Positions 8,892 to 16,470 of a stretch of 17,401 bases of DNA are shown piece by piece (the stretch's first letter is position 1; each line of letters opens with the position of its first letter). Where the stretch lies: contig JANBTH010000438.1 of assembly GCA_027578815.1 (NCBI GenBank), positions 1-17,401 on the forward strand, given 5' to 3'. The notes below the pieces were generated by a model, which searched no databases, was not told where the DNA came from, and was given only the letters and a program-made list of their open reading frames with translations. The DNA comes from Coemansia sp. RSA 1804. Lineage: Eukaryota; Kickxellomycota; Kickxellomycetes; Kickxellales; Kickxellaceae. The position numbers and the translations under genes were made by a program.

Positions 8892-9371
8892 TTAGCTCCT
8901 GATGGGAGTTGACGCAAATACGGCGCTGACCTTTGTTCCCTTCTCCTCGCCGCCATCGGTCTCGTCCACGTCCTCTTCCTCCTCCTGCACCACGAGCGTT
9001 CTGAAATTGACCTCCTTCTCGTTTAGCTTGAGCACCTTTGAACCAATAATATTTGTCAGCTGGCGGAGTTTTGCGTGCTGCTCCGGCGTGTGTTTGCCGT
9101 TAATGTCGAGGTAGATCAGCATGTCGTGAAGCGTCTTGTATCCTTCGATGGAACCGGGGACAAAGCGGCTCAGTCTTCTGGCGGTGTGCGTAAACCCAAG
9201 GGACTGTGCAAGGTTGTGCATCAGGTCTTCCAGCGGGTACACGCTTGTGCCGCGCTGCATTATTGTGAGAATGTCAGTGACTGTTTGCTCCTCTTTTGTG
9301 GACAGTCCGCTTACAATGGCGGTGCCTGCCAACAGCAACAACGCCGTCGTGGATGCCTTGTAGATCCTCAT
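8892..9371 (-). CDS. Putative secreted protein of unknown function
   Basis: This open frame encodes 159 residues from the ATG at 9369-9371 to TAA. The N-terminus MRIYKASTTALLLLAGTAIV is a clear signal peptide, with likely cleavage near residue 22 (VSG before LSTKE). The mature part begins with predicted helices (QTVTDILTIMQRG, LEDLMHNLAQSLGF), continues with GSIEGYKTLHDMLIYLD and HAKLRQLTNIIGSKV, and ends in an acidic stretch at about 130-144 (EEEEDVDETDGGEE). The mature part has no cysteine, so no disulfide-stabilised effector fold is expected, and I see no catalytic motif. I do not recognise the family. A secreted or endomembrane-lumen location is inferred from the signal peptide. It is convergent with the gene at 8088. 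An AT-rich TATTTATA element (9419-9426) lies about 50 bp upstream. Confidence 0.8.
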   Translation of the reverse strand: MRIYKASTTALLLLAGTAIVSGLSTKEEQTVTDILTIMQRGTSVYPLEDLMHNLAQSLGFTHTARRLSRFVPGSIEGYKTLHDMLIYLDINGKHTPEQHAKLRQLTNIIGSKVLKLNEKEVNFRTLVVQEEEEDVDETDGGEEKGTKVSAVFASTPIRS

Positions 9372-10382
9372 ACGGCCCTTCTATCTTTAAAGAAAACAGT
9401 TTTGAGCTGTTGAATTAATATAAATAGTCGTGGTTTGATATGTTGATTGTATATTTTAGGTGGATCCAAGTGTATGCCAGGGTATATAGATATATGCTAG
9501 GACCGGAGATCTATTCTCATGAGCAGCGCAAGAACTATAAGAAGATGAATTGCATCTTTCAACATCCCTTTTTCTTGTTGTTTGATTTTGGATTTTAGCA
9601 ATTACGTATTTCTGTTTTGAATGCATGTTTCGTGTGCTTTTAGTGAACCCCTGAGCAAAAAAATTGTAAGGGAAAGCTACCCACTATCGCTTCGGGGCTT
9701 GGGGGGTTTTTTGGAAGCAATGGAGGCAAGAGGGAATAGAATTGCAAACACTCAGGCAAATGTTTCATACTGCTTTCACCCTTTCTAGTTCTCCTTTCGT
9801 TTTTCTCCACATATATCAGTCACGGATTTCTCATCCACCTTTGATGATCGGTAAGAAATGTGTCTGGATATTCACACGAGAGGAACAATAGTCAGAAATG
9901 ACGATTATAGTGTTAATCTTGAGAGCAGAATAATCAACCTGCATACTGTAAGGCAATAAGCAATTGGAGACGCTATTGAAATGCTGTTATAGCTAATTGT
10001 TTTTGTCGATTTGAAGGGTGGGGGAACAGAGTGCACGTATATTTTAAGAACAACGAGCAATTGTAAGAGTGCTACTCTCTCAAGTACGCACACCAGAAGC
10101 GTTCATCAGGTGTGGCGTATGAAAAAGTTGTGCCCACAATAGATGCCTTGGCATGGTTTTATAATAGCCGTCGGAAATAGCTGTTTGGGTTAAATAAGTG
10201 TTTGTTTGACCAACAATAATTTGGACCAAAAAGCGTGGACATATGACAAATACTGCGCGAAATCCCAGTTCACGCTGCAGGCTTGCGTCTATTGCAGCCG
10301 GGCCTCAAACAATAAACCCATTGCGCTTATTGTCTACGCTTAAATGTTGGTTGCTTCAGTTTAACTATAGTTGAGGAAGAGA
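9372..10382. other. Gene-free interval of about 1 kb
   Basis: This region is AT-rich with no open frame of convincing composition on either strand. The longest small frame, on the minus strand at 9905-10093, has no recognisable features. It should contain the upstream region of the minus-strand gene at 8892 and distal upstream sequence of the peptide gene at 10554. I looked for tRNA B-box (GTTCRA) and small nuclear RNA signatures and saw none that hold up. Confidence 0.6.
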
Positions 10383-10421
10383 CACCATTCGGCACCATTC
10401 GGTGTCCATATGGTATATAAA
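10383..10421 (+). promoter_or_regulatory. Promoter of the small Pro-Ala peptide gene
   Basis: A TATATAAA box at 10414-10421 lies about 135 bp before the ATG at 10554. Immediately upstream are two perfect tandem copies of CACCATTCGG (10383-10392 and 10393-10402). The pair is bracketed by the inverted hexamers GACACC (10381-10386) and GGTGTC (10401-10406). This looks like a regulator-binding element beside a strong TATA box and suggests regulated expression. Confidence 0.6.
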
Positions 10422-10553
10422 GCAACGGTTGCATTCTGTGTTGTCGCTTGGAGGAGTTTCCCATCTTTCACAGTCCTAAATATTGGTTTTGTCTTCAAAC
10501 ACTCAAACATATTCCATATCTTTCTATCTATTTCACCAACATAAAACATCACA

Positions 10554-10787
10554 ATGACAAAGCTAACGACAATTGGTGCTCTTCTCATCGGGCTCTTCTC
10601 ACTGCTGACGGTGGCGGCACTGCCAAATCCAAGCCCAAACCCAGCACCCGCTCCAGCTCCAGCTCCAGCTCCAGCACCAGCACCTGCTCCACAGCTGGTC
10701 ACCAATAACTCTACGCCCACCATGAGCAAAGACGACTGGATCCTGCTCTACTTTTACCTCAAGAGCATCGGGTACTTTAACCGATAG
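10554..10787 (+). CDS. Small secreted Pro-Ala-repeat protein
   Basis: The frame encodes 77 residues from the ATG at 10554 (context cacaATGac) to TAG. Residues 1 to about 22 (MTKLTTIGALLIGLFSLLTV and onward) are a signal peptide with likely cleavage at VAA before LPNP. The mature part starts with PNPSPNP, followed by about nine Pro-Ala dipeptides (residues 29-46), an Asn/Thr linker with one potential N-glycosylation site (NNST), and a compact aromatic C-terminus (DDWILLYFYLKSIGYFNR). It has no cysteine. Pro-Ala runs form stiff extended spacers, so the short aromatic tail is probably the functional part, held off a wall, membrane or partner. The clear TATA promoter upstream and AATAAA at 10885-10890 support a real gene. 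Family unknown; a role in the wall or as a secreted effector is only a guess. Confidence 0.75.
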   Translation: MTKLTTIGALLIGLFSLLTVAALPNPSPNPAPAPAPAPAPAPAPAPQLVTNNSTPTMSKDDWILLYFYLKSIGYFNR

Positions 10788-11174
10788 ACAGGCCGAAGAG
10801 CGCGGTGGTCCTAGTTACTCAATTCTTCCCACAGTAGCCTAGTAATATAGAAAAGTTTGTATTTTGCGTTATTTTGATGGTCTAAATAAATCACGTGTTG
10901 TAAGTAGCAAATAGGATGTGAGCAAATCGCGTCAAGCCACCTTTTGAATTTGAATTTTTTTCACTTGCTGGCGTTTTAGTTATGAATATTTTTTATTTCA
11001 TGTCCTTTTTTTTACTTCCGTTCTTTTCAATCGAATTGGCGTTCACTTGTGTTCTTTATTTTCATTCTTGTGTACAATCTACCGGCCTACTACACGGTCT
11101 GTTTTAAATTTCTCTTGCGGTGAATAGATACGAGAAGCACGCGGGCACTTTTGGCACAAATTCCCAGCTGCAGG
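10788..11174. other. Spacer between the Pro-Ala peptide gene and RTF1
   Basis: AT-rich, 387 bp. It holds AATAAA at 10885-10890, a probable poly(A) signal of the upstream gene, and two bases later CACGTG (10892-10897), an E-box/Cbf1-type palindrome that could belong to the RTF1 promoter. No TATA box is clear before the RTF1 start. Confidence 0.5.
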
Positions 11175-12782
11175 ATGGATAATTTAGAAAACGACATTTT
11201 AGAGCTTTTCGAGGACGACGGCGGGGCAGGACGCAGCTCGGAGCGGAGCCGGGGAGACAGCAACAACCACGGCACGAAGCGGCGCAAGCACGGGCGGTAC
11301 AGCGGCAGTCCGCGGCACCGGCGGTCGCGACGCGACGACTACTCGGGCACGGACGACGACGACGACATGGACATGGACATGGATACGGGGGACGACATTG
11401 ACATTGGCGAGAACGAGGAGGGAGCGGCGTACCAGGGCGATGAGGACGATGGGCCGCTGGACGAGTGGGGCGAGGATCTGATGGGCAACCACAGCGACCG
11501 CAGAATGCTCGCCTCGCTCAATGAGGTGGAGCGCGAACGCATCCTGGCCGAACGCCAGGAGCGTCGCGACCTGCTTAATGAGCAGCGCGAGTTGCGCAGA
11601 AAACTCAAGGCCGGGATCCGCGTCACCTCCGCCAACGACGAGGCCCGGGCGTCCAAGCTGCGCCGCACGAACCGCGACTCGTCGTCGCGCGGAGCTGCGG
11701 GGAGCGGCGCCTTTTCGGATCTCAAGCGCGCGCGGGAGCGTCGCCACCGCGGGGCCGGTGGCCGGTGGTCGCCGTACTCTGGGAGCGAGGAAGACAGCGA
11801 CGAGGGCGGCGAGACCGAGCCCGTCGCATCTCTTGACGAGATCAACAGCATCTGTCTCTCGCGCAACCAGCTCGAGCAATGGCTGTTCAAGCCGTTTTTC
11901 AAACCCACGGTCACCGGATGCTTTGTGCGCATAGTCACCAGAAACAAGGACAGCTCGGGCGAGTACAACCAGTACAAGATGATGGAGATCATCGACGTCA
12001 TCCAGGGCCACGGCAGGGAGCAGCCACCGTACCATTTAAACAAAACGCTGACCGACACGTATCTGACGCTTCGGTACGGATCGTTCGAGAAGGACTATTC
12101 GATGGAAACCATATCCAATAGCGCCATCAAAAGGGAGGAGTTTGAGAACTGGGAGTCCACACTGCGTGCTGATCGCGTGCGTGTCCGTCCCCTGGCTGAC
12201 GCGGTTCTGAAGAAGGTCAACGATATCGAGAGCACCAAGAGCTACCAGCTGTCGGAGACCGAGGTCAGTCACATCATTGCCGAGCGGAACCGTCTGCGTC
12301 GCATAGAGAGCGGCACCATCACAGGCAACCCGGCACTGGAGCGCGCACAGCTCTACCAGCTGCGCATCGATGCCCAGCAGAGCGGCAACTGGGAGGAGCT
12401 GAAGAAGATCGAGGCGCGCTTGGCGAGGCTGGACAAGATCACGGGGGCGTCGTCGGCCAAGGGCGATGGCCGCGGGTCGCTGACAACGCCCTCTGCTCCA
12501 AAGCCCCTGCTTGCGCCATCGTCGGCGCGTACCGTGGGCGCCGATGGCAAGGCCGCCGCCTCTGCGTCTGCTGCCTCTGCGCGGAGACCGCGTCTTCTGA
12601 CTCCCTCGTCCAGCAAGCGGACTTCCATGGGTGGCTTTGGGTCCAAGCTCAGTGGCAACGGGTTGGCGCTCGTTCCTGTGCTCCAAGTGAAGGATCTTTC
12701 GCTGCGCTCAAAGGTCACTCCAGGATACACGGAGCTGATGGCGAAGAACGGTGGCTATGACATGGGCTTTCTGAAGCTTTGA
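11175..12782 (+). CDS. RTF1: Rtf1, Paf1-complex subunit
   Basis: Rtf1 travels with elongating RNA polymerase II as part of the Paf1 complex. It binds Spt5 through its Plus3 domain and stimulates H2B ubiquitination through its histone-modification domain. I start at the ATG at 11175 (MDNLENDILELFEDD), since the frame upstream has only a TTG; the product is 535 residues. Seen: an acidic, Arg-rich N-terminus with a run of Asp and Met-Asp repeats; a charged histone-modification-domain-like segment at about 112-192 (NEVERERILAERQERRDLL, then SAFSDLKRARERR-like residues); a Plus3 domain at about 217-345 (DEINSICLSRNQLEQWLFKP, then GCFVRIVTRN); and helical arms at about 360-420. The C-terminus carries Ala/Ser-rich linkers and a conserved-looking terminal segment. 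Yeast Rtf1 is 558 residues, so the length fits. No intron is visible. Confidence 0.95.
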   Translation: MDNLENDILELFEDDGGAGRSSERSRGDSNNHGTKRRKHGRYSGSPRHRRSRRDDYSGTDDDDDMDMDMDTGDDIDIGENEEGAAYQGDEDDGPLDEWGEDLMGNHSDRRMLASLNEVERERILAERQERRDLLNEQRELRRKLKAGIRVTSANDEARASKLRRTNRDSSSRGAAGSGAFSDLKRARERRHRGAGGRWSPYSGSEEDSDEGGETEPVASLDEINSICLSRNQLEQWLFKPFFKPTVTGCFVRIVTRNKDSSGEYNQYKMMEIIDVIQGHGREQPPYHLNKTLTDTYLTLRYGSFEKDYSMETISNSAIKREEFENWESTLRADRVRVRPLADAVLKKVNDIESTKSYQLSETEVSHIIAERNRLRRIESGTITGNPALERAQLYQLRIDAQQSGNWEELKKIEARLARLDKITGASSAKGDGRGSLTTPSAPKPLLAPSSARTVGADGKAAASASAASARRPRLLTPSSSKRTSMGGFGSKLSGNGLALVPVLQVKDLSLRSKVTPGYTELMAKNGGYDMGFLKL

Positions 12783-12799
12783 GTTAGAGTGAGGGTAGG

Positions 12800-12814
12800 T
12801 TGTGTGTGTGTGTG
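12800..12814. repeat. Short (TG)n microsatellite
   Basis: About seven TG dinucleotides sit just after the RTF1 stop codon, in its presumed 3' untranslated region. Confidence 0.85.
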
Positions 12815-13005
12815 TTTTTCTAGTATATCTTTTTTCCTTTCTTTCTTTCGTATTTCGCTACTTGTCAGGATCCATTCAAGAAACCCATATGTTCATTTGG
12901 AATGTGGCAGCCACGCTTGCCTTTATATTTGCAATTAGAAATAATGTTGCTGCTGCTGTTGGCGCAGACTGAAGGCTGCAGCATCTCTTCTTCCGTTTAT
13001 AGAAG

Positions 13006-14929
13006 ATGTGTGGAATACAGGTCCTTGTCCAGCAATCTGATGGCAGCGACACGTCTGGAGACTCCTGCTGTACGGAGATCTGGGACAGGTTGACGGCCAT
13101 TAACAGGAATAGAGGTGAGAACGCAGTTTAGTTTGCTGAACACGGGTGGCGGGTAGGTTCTTTTTTACGAAACACAGCGGCATCTAACCAAGATACACAC
13201 ATATATAGGACCCGACGCACACAATGAACACGTTGTTTCTATTTCACCACTCGCATGTCTGGGATCCGAATCCAGTGCCCAGATCAAACGAACGACCATT
13301 AGGTTCGGCGCACATGTTCTGCATCTCCGTGGGCCAGAGACGCAAAGCCAGCCCATCGTTAGCAAGGACACCGGGGACGTGCTCTGCTGGAACGGGGAGG
13401 TATTCGGTGGCCTTGATGTGGGAGCCAGAAACGATGGCATCGTTTTGTCTGAGACAATCCAGGAGATGAAGCGCCAAGATCCCAAGGACTACGTTCTGCG
13501 GGTGTTCGGCAGGATCGAGGGTCCCTATGCGTTCGCCTACTTTGATCACGATCAGCAGAAGCTGTGGTTCGCGCGCGATTATCTGGGGAGACGTTCGCTG
13601 GTGACTAAATGGGTCCCCAATACGAATTCGCTTCTCATCTCGTCTGTGGCCGATGGAACAGAGACAGATAATGAACATGCAAAATGGACAGAGCTTCCGG
13701 CCCAGAGTATATATTGTCTGGATCTGGCCGGCAGCTGTTCGTTGGCATCCCTAGCCGTGTCTGAGAGTGCCGCTCCCTTTGCCCAGTATAGTTGGAAGTA
13801 CGAATCTGATATCGAGCGTCCCATGGATGCCAGCAAAGACAATCCCAGCGCCGCTTCAAAACTTGTGCTGCCATTCGGCCAGGTAACACCAGAGCTGGTT
13901 GACAACCCGCCACCGCCACCATCTACCAATGCGAGCGTAGTGGGTTTAGACGGCTTTCCCGAGCTGGCGCTGTGGCAGCCATATATCGACGGACTGGAGA
14001 GGGTGCTGACAGAATCGATCAGGACCCGCATTGAATCAGTCCCCTTGACGCATGGAGCCGACACCGATCCCAAGGCACCTCGGGTGGGAATCCTGTTTTC
14101 CGGCGGCGTTGACTGTATCACCATCGCAGCACTACTTACCAAGATCTTGCCTCAGGGGGAGGCCATTGAGCTATTCAACGTTGCGTTTGAGAATCCTCGC
14201 CAGACAAGGACAGCAGGCACCAGCAACGCCGTTTATGATGTTCCTGACCGCAGGACGGGGAGACAGGGATGGCTGGAGCTTTGTGGTCTGGATCCGATGC
14301 GCGAATGGAGGTTTGTGGAGATCGATGTCCCGTACACGCAGGTCCTGGAACACAGGGCGCATATCCGCAACCTTCTTACGCCGTCAGACACCGTGATGGA
14401 CATGAGCATTGGAATGGCACTGTGGTTTGCAAGCAAGGGAGCCGGACTGCTGGTGGTCAGAAAGAGCGATACAGACAATACCGTGGTTTCCAGACACCCG
14501 TACGAGGGCGCAGCACGGGTGCTGCTGCTGGGCATGGGTGCCGACGAGCAGCTTGGAGGATACTCGCGACACAGGGGCGCTTGGGACCGCGGTGGGTGGA
14601 CTGAGCTTGGCACCGAGATCCGGCTGGACGTCCAGCGCATCGCCACAAGAAACCTGGGCCGTGACGACCGCATCGTATCGGACAACGGCAAGGAGTCTCG
14701 GTATCCGTTCCTGGCTGCCGAGGTCGTTGGCTTTCTGTCGCGAACGCCCCTCGACCGCAAGATGAACATGCACTACCCGCGCGGAATGGGCGAGAAGCTG
14801 CTGCTCCGTCTGCTTGCTTTCCAGCTAGGACTGACGGCAGCATGCACGCTTGCAAAGCGCGCCATCCAGTTTGGTGCACGAACAGCAAAGATGGAGTCGG
14901 GCCAAACAAAGGGACAAAACACGCTCTGA
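13006..14929 (+). CDS. Asparagine-synthetase-domain protein, ASNSD1 type
   Basis: Two exons, 13006-13114 and 13209-14929, encode about 609 residues. I placed exon 1 myself: the ATG at 13006 gives MCGIQVLVQQ..., and splicing joins ...NRNR to GPDAHNEHVV, matching the conserved RGP motif after the N-terminal nucleophile region. The N-terminal class II glutamine-amidotransferase-like domain (about 1-195) keeps Cys2 and contains HVLHLRG, WNGEVFGG, GPYAFAYF and FARDYLGRRSL. The C-terminal asparagine-synthetase-like ATP-pyrophosphatase domain (about 315-590) has LFSGGVDC at about 332-339 (Ser334-Asp338), then VPDRRTGRQG, GMGADEQLGGYSRHRG at about 478-493, RNLGRDDR and PRGMGEKLLLR. This matches ASNSD1 and yeast YML096W rather than true asparagine synthetase. 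Biochemical activity of the family is unproven. The residue after the PP-loop Asp is Cys rather than the usual Ser. The gene is tandem to RTF1 with 223 bp between, and AATAAA follows at 14934-14939. Confidence 0.94.
13115..13208 (+). other. Intron of the ASNSD1-type gene (94 bp)
   Basis: Donor AGAG|GTGAGA, branch-site core CTAAC at 13184-13188, and acceptor ATATATAG|GA, with 20 nt from branch to acceptor. The intron splits a Gly codon (G|GA, phase 1). Reading through it would meet a stop codon at once (...ENAV then TAG), and removing it restores a family-conserved RGP. Confidence 0.92.
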
Positions 14930-14933
14930 AAAA

Positions 14934-14939
14934 AATAAA
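14934..14939 (+). terminator. Probable poly(A) signal of the ASNSD1-type gene
   Basis: AATAAA five bases past the stop codon. A second copy at 15010-15015 is at a more usual distance and may be the one used. The gene converges with the L25 gene, whose stop is at 15161. Confidence 0.45.
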
Positions 14940-15160
14940 GAACATCTTGGATTATATTTCATGTTAAGGGAGTTAGTATGTTTCTTCTTTCTTTCCGCCT
15001 TTTATGTTGAATAAAAGTAAACCACATTTTTAGATCTTTCCACTCTGAACAACCTCCCATGTTAAAAAACAAGCGCCAAATCGGGGAAAAAAGCACTTAT
15101 TATTTTGTATGCTATTTAAAAGAAAACAAGAGCGCAATCAGCCCATAGAAAGAAATTCGT

Positions 15161-16470
15161 TTAGATAAAACCAATCTACAGATGCAAAATAAGAAAAAGG
15201 AAGGAAAGCGCGTACAAGACAGCGAGTGATAGGTGTTAGTAAATTGCAGCAAGGATACGAGACAGATAAACAGCATTGCATGCAAACAAAATTAGGGCGG
15301 AGCTTACCTTGTTGGCAACATCGAGAGCCTCGACATCGGCGGGGAGACGGATGTACGCCTTCTTGACGCCATCGGGACGGATGAGCGTGTTGATCTTGGC
15401 GGCATCGACGTCGTACAGCTTCTTGACGGCGTCCTTGATGTGGCGCTTGTTGGCGCGGACATCGACCAAGAAGACAAGAGTGTTGTAGTCCTCGATGTTC
15501 TTCATGGCGGTCTCAGTGTTCAGCGGCTGTCTAAGGACGCTGAACTGGTCAAGCTTGGCGAAGCGGGGAGCTGCCTTGCGCTCGTACTTGGGAGTGCGCG
15601 CAAGACGGAGAGTCTTGGGAAGGCGGAAGGTGGCGCTGGTGCGGATCTTCTTGACCTTCTTGCTCTGGACTCCCTTGAGGGCGGCCTTGCGGGCTGCCTG
15701 GGCCTTGGACGAAGCTACACTTATACCGGTGGTTGAGAGTTGGGGAAAAAAGACACAGAGATGTTAGTGTGTTGTGCATATACATCGAATGACAACAGAG
15801 AATAGTATAAAAAGCTGCCATATGTGAGGCTGTGTTTAGGAGCAAGGAGGACCAGTACGTTCGGTATCAGGATCGTCTTCAGCGTCTTCGGAATCTAAGT
15901 GCTCTGTCAAAAATACCCCAATCGAGAGCATCTGAGGCAAGCACAATACTTGTTGTTCCATCTGCGCAGAAATCACTACTGAAGCTACCAGCAGGTTATC
16001 TCACTAGACTTCTGAAAGCGAATGTCATGGGCTTACGACTGAAACAACCCAGCACAAGTGCCAACGCCTTCCCCAAGCAACAACGGTTTCTATACGCGTC
16101 GGAATGCGCGTATGTGTTGTCCAATGTGTCGGTTCCTGGCTATCTCATAGCGCTTATTCCCAAAAAGCGTTACCGAATCTCAAACTGCTGAATTCGTTGG
16201 CGATGGCTGGTCATTCTTTTCGAATTGGCAAAAAAAGGCATTCAACCTCTTTCTGACAAGAATCGGTCTGCTTTAGATACACCAAGTCTTTCCGAGTTGC
16301 TGAATCCCACATGCGCATCCATTACTGTCTCTAGCTGACGCATCCATCCGAAGTCTCCAAAAGACAACCTGCTCCTCCTCTCTCTACGATACGGCCTCGC
16401 TGAAATGGCGATGGATTCCGCCCTTCTTTCCGCGTATCCATTAGCGACACTCACCTTTCTGGGGCGACAT
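15161..16470 (-). CDS. RPL25: 60S ribosomal protein uL23 (L25/L23a)
   Basis: uL23 sits at the peptide exit tunnel of the large subunit and docks the signal recognition particle and nascent-chain factors. The gene has three exons on the minus strand: 16470-16455 (MSPQK plus one base), 15714-15308, and 15175-15161 (Ile-Gly-Phe-Ile, TAA). Joined, they give 145 residues against 142 in yeast. Exon 2 holds the basic N-terminus (SSKAQAARKAALKGVQSKKV), KIRTSATFRLPKTLRLAR, TAMKNIEDYNTLVFLVDVRA, NTLIRPDGVKKAYIRL and ALDVANK. The exon 3 tail IGFI matches the family's conserved IGxI end, which strongly supports that junction. Exon 1 is inferred from its donor (AAAG|GTGAGT), phase and Lys/Pro/Gln-rich content. 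An exon-2-only reading would truncate both ends. Exon 2 and 3 confidence is very high, exon 1 good. Confidence 0.95.
15176..15307 (-). other. RPL25 intron 2 (132 bp)
   Basis: Donor AAG|GTAAGC, a perfect TACTAAC branch site (15241-15235 on minus), a T-rich tract with no intervening AG, and acceptor CTGTAG|ATT. Phase 0. The branch-to-acceptor distance is about 60 nt. Confidence 0.95.
15715..16454 (-). other. RPL25 intron 1 (740 bp)
   Basis: Donor AAAG|GTGAGT, branch core CTAAC (15767-15763 on minus) and acceptor TGTAG|CTTCG. The intron splits an Ala codon (G|CT, phase 1). An AG four bases upstream of the acceptor would shift the frame. At 740 bp it is much longer than the other two introns in the window (94 and 132 bp). 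Long first introns in ribosomal protein genes are known in fungi and can carry regulatory sequence or small RNAs. I saw no box C/D signature on the sense strand. Confidence 0.82.

Noticed and set aside
9680..9720. Sequence with CGCTTCGG and a T-run as a possible U6-like or pol III RNA gene
   Set aside because: Only a few bases resemble U6, the rest does not match, and no A/B box or complementary fold is evident.
5157..12782. Histones H3/H4, Rtf1 and a ubiquitin protease lying together as a chromatin-ubiquitin gene cluster
   Set aside because: Strands, spacing and intervening unrelated genes show no shared promoter except for H4/H3. Rtf1 and USPs are housekeeping genes found anywhere, so co-location is most simply chance.
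12902..13093. Upstream frame before ASNSD1 as an ASDURF-like microprotein, as encoded upstream of human ASNSD1
   Set aside because: The translation is Leu-rich then Ser/Arg-rich, shows no prefoldin-like coiled coil, and overlaps exon 1. No evidence of homology.
13224..13469. Frame beginning MNTLFLFHH as the start of the ASNSD1 gene
   Set aside because: It is in a different frame. The correct frame is open from 13209 after the intron acceptor and gives GPDAHNEHVV and HVLHLRG, which fit the family.
15832..16191. 119-codon plus-strand frame as a separate gene
   Set aside because: It lies wholly inside RPL25 intron 1 on the opposite strand and has no recognisable domain or promoter. Kept only as a note under the intron finding.
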